From: Eubacterium sp.
Lineage (GTDB): Bacteria > Bacillota_A > Clostridia > Lachnospirales > Lachnospiraceae
Assembly (NCBI GenBank): GCA_024687845.1
Contig: JAILEL010000424.1
Location: 1-10,605 of the forward strand
Reading direction: 5' to 3'
Length of the DNA stretch: 10,605 nt
Positions within the stretch are counted from its first letter, which is position 1. The number at the start of each line of letters is the position of its first letter. The notes under the pieces are model-generated. The model saw nothing but the letters and a program-made list of their open reading frames with translations, searched no databases and was not told where the DNA came from. The translations under genes were made by a program, and so were the position numbers. Positions 1-6,400 of the stretch are shown one piece after another.

Positions 1-5
1 GAAAC

Positions 6-3000
6 ATGATTATGTCAAAAGCATATTGTTATGAGGTGCTAAATATGCAAGTGGTTAATAGGGATTATCTTACAGGATTATATAATCGACAAGGAATGTA
101 TGAAATATGGCGTGATGCTATTGCTAAGCAGGAATATGTGCAGATAATATTTATAGATGTTGATAATTTTAAGTCTGTAAATGATATGTATGGTCATAAA
201 GAAGGGGATAAGACTCTTATTAAGATAAGTGAGATAATATGCGATAACGTTAGGGACAAGGATGCAGTTATCAGACTTGGCGGAGATGAGCTGGTTATAA
301 TGCAGCCGGGAAGCAGTGAAAGAGAAAGTTTAAAGAAACTTGCCCATAGAATTATGGGCGGAATGAATGAAGAGGCTAAACATAATCACAGTTTTGAGAT
401 TATAACTCTGAGCATGGGAATAGTATGTAATGCAAAGGTGAATCATGGGATAGATGCGCTTCTTTCATATAGTGATGCAGCGATGTATTTTGCCAAGGAG
501 CAGGGAAAGAATCAGTATGTATTCTTTGATGAGTATGAAGAGAGAATAAAGCTTGAAGCTGAAATGGAAAGTACAGCTGGTGCTGCATTAAAGGATGGCA
601 AATTCGACCTTTTGTTTTATCCGGTGATGCATCTGCAGACTTCAAAACTACTTAGAACAGTTGCTATGATTGTCTGGAATACCAGTAAAGGAAAAAAACT
701 AATCCGAAGCGAATTCGAGAGAGTACTTAGTAAGAATGGACTCATAAGAAAAATAGATATATATGCTTTTAGAAAACTATGTAATCTTCTGAGCTTATAC
801 GACAAAAAAATACTAAGGGAAGTGAGAGTATGCATACAGCTTTCAGACATTCTGTTAGATGAAGATGTAGTTTCTATTTTATTAGGTATTATGTATGAAA
901 ATGAGATTTATCCTGAGGAAATAGAGATATTAGTCAGTGAAACGCTTTTCGGAAATAGAAACTCTGAAAGAATAATTAAAAATCTTATAGCACTGAAGGA
1001 AGCAGGTTTTTATCTTGGTCTGACAGATTTTGGAGATGACTTTTCAGGATTTAGATATATTGAAAATATCCCATTCAGTACTGTAATGTTCGATAGAGAT
1101 TATCTTGGAAATAATATGGAGGATGATACCAGAGTAAGGGTTCTTTCTACATTGTTCAACCTTACTAAAAGCTTGCATCTGCTCAGTGTAGGAAAAGGAG
1201 TAGATTCACTTAGAGAAGTTGAGTTTCTTATACAGAATGGGTGTGATGGAGCATCTGGTAATTATTTTTCAAAACTAAATAAGATAGAAAAGTATATTAA
1301 ATTCATTTCTGGAATAACTGAAAATAAAAATGTATATAAGTATGCATTTGAAAACAATCTTGCGACCATAAAAGGAGATCATCCTGGTGAAATAGTGGGT
1401 GGTGGGATAGAATATATTCCGGGTATTTCAGATGAATGGGGAGCACTTTCATTTAGCGGAGGACCTGTGGACACAAATCTTGTCAGGTTTCCTGAGTCAC
1501 TTCTTATGAAGGACAGCTTCACTATTACAATGTGGATCCGGCCTAAGGAGATACAGAACTGGACCAGTGCGATATATGTTCGTCATCAGAATGGATTCAC
1601 TTCATTCATGCCATCAGTAGATGGAAATATATGTATGCTTCGCATGCACCCTGATGGAGATGCTCCATGGACAGATAATATTGCTAATGGGCTGCCTTTG
1701 GGAAGATGGACCCATGTTTCTATGGTATATGATGCATTTAGTAATACTAACAGATTATTTATTGATGGTTTGTTTGTAAAGATGAGAAATGCTATACCAG
1801 AGATAGGAAAAGCATCTGTTTTCTGTCTTGGAGGAGATTGTTATCAGGTCTCCTTCAGAGGAGATATTTCGGCTCTATGCGTATTTGATGTTCCTTTATC
1901 TGCGGAGGAAATATATGATCACTATATCAGTTATAAGTCTGAAACTAATTTCCATGGTGATGATGAATCTGAGCTGCCGGTAGATTATGTAACTCATGAT
2001 CCAGCTATATTTGAAGATTCAGATAAGTATTATATTTATCAGACTGGTGGCGAATGTCTTGTATCTGATGACATGTATAGTTGGGCCAATATAGGGAAGG
2101 TAGTAGACGCGCCGGAGGAGGCAAAGCAGTGGACTGGTTCTGATGCTGTATGGGCACCAGATATCGTCAAGGTAGATAATGAATATAGACTTTACTGCTC
2201 TAATTCCTCGTGGGGTGTCCAAAAGTCTTGTATATTTCTTGCAATTTCAGATAAACCAGAAGGACCATTTGTTCCTCAAGGCATAGTTTTTAAAACAGAT
2301 GATACGTTAAATGTAAATGGGATTGATGCAAATATAGTTGAAGATCATGAGACAGGCGAACAATATATGCTCTATGGCTCGTTCTGGGGAGGAATTCATA
2401 TTCTGCCTCTGGAGAAAAAGACAGGATATTTGAAGGATGCTGCTGAAAACAGTGTGGGAATCTGTCTGGCTAGACGTCCGGACTGGACCTCAGCATCAAT
2501 AGAAGGACCATATATGATATATATGGAAGAGACTGGATACTATTATCTTTTTGTTTCCTATGGTTCATTAAAAAATGATTATAATATTCGTGTAGGAAGA
2601 AGTAAAAATATAACTGGCCCTTTTTTGGACTACTATGGTAATGATATGGCTGATCCTATAGATGAAAACTGCTCAAGAGGCATGATGATTGCTGCGGGAT
2701 ATCGATGGATAACAGGAATGCCTTATATGGCACCAGGACATAATTCTGTCCTGAAGAATGAAAATGGGGAGACATTTCTGGTTTCTCATATCAGAAAAAT
2801 GCAGTTCCTAAATGAAGATATCGGCCCTGGCCTGCTGCAGATCAGAAGACTATTCTGCACCCCTGATCAGTGGCTTATAGCTGCATCACAGCCGTATGCA
2901 AAAGAAAAGTATAGAATGGTAAAGTCTAAGAGTATATCAGGAGAATATGAAAGGATTGAGTTCAGACCTTCCATGCCTCAGGGCATTTCCCATGCTCATC

Positions 3001-3269
3001 CACTGAGATTATATGAAGATGGAAGGCTGGAATGTTGTTCCATAGTTGGGGAATGGAGACAGCTGGATGAGTTTTCTCTTGAACTTAGTTATGGAGTGAT
3101 AAAGGAATATGTACATTTTGAGATTGGAATTGATATGGATATTAATATACGAACCGTTATTATGTCAGGGCTAACCAGTCAGGGAATATGTACTTGGGCT
3201 AAAAAAGTAATAAAAAAGAATTCAGTAGTACTATATGAACATAGGGACTACAGTACAAAAAGAGTTTAA
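6..3269 (+). CDS. GGDEF-EAL(degenerate)-LamG-GH43 fusion protein, possibly 5'-partial
   Basis: One uninterrupted 1087-residue frame. GGDEF domain about 17-175: DYLTGLYNR start, metal-binding D51 and D53 in FIDVDNFK, signature GGDEL at 92-96, and an inhibitory RxxD site (RDKD, 83-86) exactly five residues before it. EAL-like domain about 190-435 has lost its catalytic residues (EAL is VAM at 219-221, DDFG is TDFG, LKID is VMFD, AEGVE is GKGVD). LamG-like fold about 444-645. GH43 domain about 656-970 with base D665 (THDPAIF), WAPD 716-719, D774 (NGIDAN), acid E833 (SIEGPY) and H912 (PGHNS), best resembling endo-1,5-alpha-L-arabinanases. GH43 C-terminal beta domain about 978-1067. No signal peptide or membrane helix is visible, so all domains should be cytoplasmic. 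Likely roles are c-di-GMP synthesis coupled to arabino-oligosaccharide binding or hydrolysis. The frame is open to the window edge and GGDEF starts almost at once, so the true start and an N-terminal sensor may lie upstream. Domain calls are strong; the start is uncertain. Confidence 0.88.
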   Translation: MIMSKAYCYEVLNMQVVNRDYLTGLYNRQGMYEIWRDAIAKQEYVQIIFIDVDNFKSVNDMYGHKEGDKTLIKISEIICDNVRDKDAVIRLGGDELVIMQPGSSERESLKKLAHRIMGGMNEEAKHNHSFEIITLSMGIVCNAKVNHGIDALLSYSDAAMYFAKEQGKNQYVFFDEYEERIKLEAEMESTAGAALKDGKFDLLFYPVMHLQTSKLLRTVAMIVWNTSKGKKLIRSEFERVLSKNGLIRKIDIYAFRKLCNLLSLYDKKILREVRVCIQLSDILLDEDVVSILLGIMYENEIYPEEIEILVSETLFGNRNSERIIKNLIALKEAGFYLGLTDFGDDFSGFRYIENIPFSTVMFDRDYLGNNMEDDTRVRVLSTLFNLTKSLHLLSVGKGVDSLREVEFLIQNGCDGASGNYFSKLNKIEKYIKFISGITENKNVYKYAFENNLATIKGDHPGEIVGGGIEYIPGISDEWGALSFSGGPVDTNLVRFPESLLMKDSFTITMWIRPKEIQNWTSAIYVRHQNGFTSFMPSVDGNICMLRMHPDGDAPWTDNIANGLPLGRWTHVSMVYDAFSNTNRLFIDGLFVKMRNAIPEIGKASVFCLGGDCYQVSFRGDISALCVFDVPLSAEEIYDHYISYKSETNFHGDDESELPVDYVTHDPAIFEDSDKYYIYQTGGECLVSDDMYSWANIGKVVDAPEEAKQWTGSDAVWAPDIVKVDNEYRLYCSNSSWGVQKSCIFLAISDKPEGPFVPQGIVFKTDDTLNVNGIDANIVEDHETGEQYMLYGSFWGGIHILPLEKKTGYLKDAAENSVGICLARRPDWTSASIEGPYMIYMEETGYYYLFVSYGSLKNDYNIRVGRSKNITGPFLDYYGNDMADPIDENCSRGMMIAAGYRWITGMPYMAPGHNSVLKNENGETFLVSHIRKMQFLNEDIGPGLLQIRRLFCTPDQWLIAASQPYAKEKYRMVKSKSISGEYERIEFRPSMPQGISHAHPLRLYEDGRLECCSIVGEWRQLDEFSLELSYGVIKEYVHFEIGIDMDINIRTVIMSGLTSQGICTWAKKVIKKNSVVLYEHRDYSTKRV

Positions 3270-3285
3270 AAGTTAGTTTTATCAG

Positions 3286-3312
3286 AGCGTATCTATAATG
3301 ATACGCTTTTTT
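3286..3312 (+). terminator. Rho-independent terminator after the GGDEF-GH43 gene
   Basis: A perfect 8-bp stem (AGCGTATC at 3286-3293 pairing with GATACGCT at 3300-3307) closes a 6-nt loop and runs into six T residues (3307-3312). It lies 17 nt after the stop codon and separates the fusion gene from the secreted arabinanase gene transcriptionally. Confidence 0.88.
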
Positions 3313-3345
3313 AATTGAATTTAAAATATTTTAGAAAATAATAAA

Positions 3346-3379
3346 ATACAACTTGAATGCATAAAAATACAAGTTGTAT
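3346..3379. promoter_or_regulatory. Inverted repeat overlapping the promoter, candidate operator
   Basis: Perfect 10-bp arms ATACAACTTG (3346-3355) and CAAGTTGTAT (3370-3379) are separated by 14 nt. The arms overlap the 3' end of the putative -35 and most of the putative -10, the arrangement expected of a dimeric repressor site controlling the arabinanase gene. The half-site centres are 24 nt apart. No T tract follows, so a terminator is unlikely. The regulator is unknown and not in the window. Confidence 0.5.
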
Positions 3380-3382
3380 AGT
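3353..3382 (+). promoter_or_regulatory. Candidate promoter of the secreted GH43 gene
   Basis: TTGAAT (3353-3358) and TATAGT (3377-3382), 18 nt apart, are a plausible -35/-10 pair about 70 nt before the start codon. Other weak pairs exist in this very AT-rich stretch (for example TTGAAT at 3315-3320), so the exact promoter is inferred. The terminator just upstream means the downstream gene needs its own promoter somewhere in this gap. Confidence 0.45.
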
Positions 3383-3453
3383 TAATATATCTGAATTGTA
3401 ACTATGAAACGGATTTTTAAGTTACAAATTATACAAAAAAAGAGGAGGTTGCA

Positions 3454-6400
3454 ATGAAAAAAACAGGCTTAAAACGAGCGGCGGTTGGTCTGCTTACTCT
3501 TGCTCTTTCATTTCAAGGGATGTCAGCTTGTGGTATCAACGCTTATGCGAAGGATTACCAGGTTCTGACAGACAGTGATTTGGATGAACTGGTGCAGACT
3601 AAGTCGTATTCAAGGGTGGCTGTACATGATCCATCTATCATTGATTCTATGGATGGAAAGGGAACCTACTATATTTTTGGTTCTCATATGGGAGTTGCTG
3701 AGACTACAGATTTTATGAACTGGAGTACGTCTTCAATTAATGGAGAGGTTGCTTCAAATGCTTATTATGGCAAAAAAAACTCAAGTGGGGAAATTGAAAA
3801 AATATCCTTTAATGATGCCTTTAAAGAGAATGAGTTGACAGGAAAAACGACACTATACAAAGAAGATGGAACAGAGTATTCTGTTGATTTTTCAAGTTAT
3901 GACATTAATAACTGGATAAGTCAGAATTCAATACAGGGCAATCAATGGGCTCCTGATATAATTTACAATAAGGAAATGGGTAAATGGTGTCTATATCAGA
4001 GTCTGAATGGTAACAATCATAACTCGGCAATAGTACTACTTACAGCTGATGAAGTTACAGGACCATTTGTTTATCAAGGACCAGTAGTATTTACTGGATT
4101 CCATACGGATAACAATACTGAAACAAGAAGCTACAAGAATACAGATCTGGAAATAGCTCTTGGAATGGCAGGTGAGGATGTTTCAGAAGGCCTCCCACAG
4201 AGATATGATGATGTTGGAAGAGGAACAGAGGCATGGGGGAAAATATGGCCACATGCAATAGATCCATGTGTATTTTATGATGACGATGGAAAACTGTGGA
4301 TGTCTTATGGTTCATGGTCAGGTGGAATATATGTTCTTGGACTTGATGAAAAAACTGGTTTAAGAGATTATTCAGTAATGTATGGGTCTGATTATGCCGA
4401 GAAGAAGAGATCTGTTACTTGTGATCCGTATTTTGGTAAGAAAATAGCAGGCGGTTATTATGTGTCGGGAGAAGGTTCATATATAAAGAAGATAGGGAAT
4501 AAATATGTTCTGTTTATGTCATATGGCTTCTATAGTCCTGAAGGTGGATATGAAATGAGGCTGTTCTATTCTGATAAGCCGGATGGACCATATGTGGATA
4601 CAAAGGGAGAAAGCGCTATATATACATCTGCTATGATGAACTATGGACCTACTGCTAAAACAACCAGAGGACAAAAACTGATGGGAAATTATCAGTGGGA
4701 TGGTACGATGTCTGTAGGAGAGATATCTCAGGGACACAACTCAGCAACTGTAAGAGAAGATGGTAGAGCCTTTGTTGTATACCATACTAAGTTCAACGAT
4801 GGTACAGTTTCGCATCAGGTAAGAGTTCATGAGCTGTTTATAAATGAAGATGGTTATGTGGTTGCTTCTCCATATGAGTTTAATGAGCAGAACGCTGATA
4901 TATCATCTGGCTCAGATTATGCAGATGAAGAGATTGCAGGTGATTATACTGTTATGATCCATAAGTACAATACAGAATGTATTGATCATGGTGGAGAAAC
5001 CTTTATGAATAATGGAGAATCTGTATCTCTGAATGCAGATTATTCTGTAACAGGAGCAATTGAGGGAACATGGAAATATGACAAAGCTACTTCATTTGCT
5101 ACTATTACTACTAATGATAACAAGATATATAAAGGTGTATTTGCAAAACAGAATATAACAGGAACTAATTCATCTGCCATGACTTTTTCAGTTATGGATA
5201 GCGAGACGGGACTCTCAATCTGGGGATCTCAGCCACCATCAGATGATATGCTTCTTGCTATGGCTGTTAAATCCTTTACACAGGTTATACCTTCAAATAC
5301 ATATTTTGATCTTAGTCTTATGAAGGAAGCTGAAAATGGAGTGACAGTAGAGTGGAAATCTTCAAATCCTGATGCACTTTCTGACAATGGCGAGATGGGA
5401 AATGTAACAGAGAACACTACTGTAGAGCTTACAGCTACATTTGAAAAGGGAGAATATAAATATACAAAAACTTATACAACTGTTGTCGTTGCAGGTGCTT
5501 CAGAAGCTGATATAGATACAGGCCTTAAAGCGCTTTACGATTTTAACGATGGAACATATAAAAATACTGTAGATAGCAGTAAGACAGGAGAGCCAGTAGC
5601 ACAGTCAAATGCAACACCTCCAACTCTTGTTTATGATAAGAGTATGGGTAATAAGGTTGTTAAGAACAGCTTTGGAACTGACAGTTCTAAAACACTCAAC
5701 TATACTCAGTTTGATAATCCTCTGAAGGGAGAAGAATTAAACGGCGCAACTATATCCGGATGGTTCAAAATGGATGAAAATAATCTGTTTGATACATTGT
5801 GGGCGGTTCAGGAGAAGGATGGCGACAGCATAAAGGGAAGAGCATATCTTACACCTAATGTTTATGTTGGATATAACGGAAATGACAGTATAGCTGGTTC
5901 TGGCTGGTTTGATGCTAATCATCCTGATCAGTATAAAGCAAATGTGCTTTCAGATCTCAAATGGCATATGGTGACTGTGTCCGTTGATAGTAGTGATGTT
6001 ATTGTTTCAGTAGATGGTGTTAAGAAATATGACAAGGAAACGTTTGGAGCATATAATGATTCCAGACTTAATGATGAAAAACAGGATTCCAGTGACTGTA
6101 CTTATTATACTGACAGAGTTTTGAGACTTCTTTCAAATTCTGATAGTTTCTATCTCGGATACGGCTCATGGTGGGGTTCAGCTCCATTTAGCGCTGACAA
6201 TATAAGAATATATGATAAGGTACTTAATGATAAAGAAGTTGCAAAGCTTTATAAGGAAGAAAAGCCAAATGCTTCATCTCAGGAATATAACTTGAATATC
6301 GATTATAAGTATGAGGATGGAAGAGAGGCTGCTGAATCAACTAGCATAAAGGTTGAAGCGGGCGATGCATACTCTATCCCATCTCCTGAGATTGAGGGAT

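Noticed and set aside
400..850. Two antisense open frames inside the GGDEF-EAL region
   Set aside because: They lie opposite strongly conserved coding sequence, look like low-complexity translations and resemble no known family.
3346..3379. The inverted repeat as a terminator
   Set aside because: The stem is AT-rich with a 14-nt loop and no T tract, and a proper terminator already lies at 3286-3312.
3529..3534. Cysteine at residue 26 as a lipoprotein site
   Set aside because: The preceding residues (GMSA) fit a lipobox poorly and a good AYA cleavage site follows at residue 32, so ordinary secretion is more likely.
1335..5985. Recent duplication giving both GH43/LamG genes
   Set aside because: Domain order differs and the GH43 domains belong to different arabinanase types (AbnA-like versus Abn2-like), so shared ancestry is distant.
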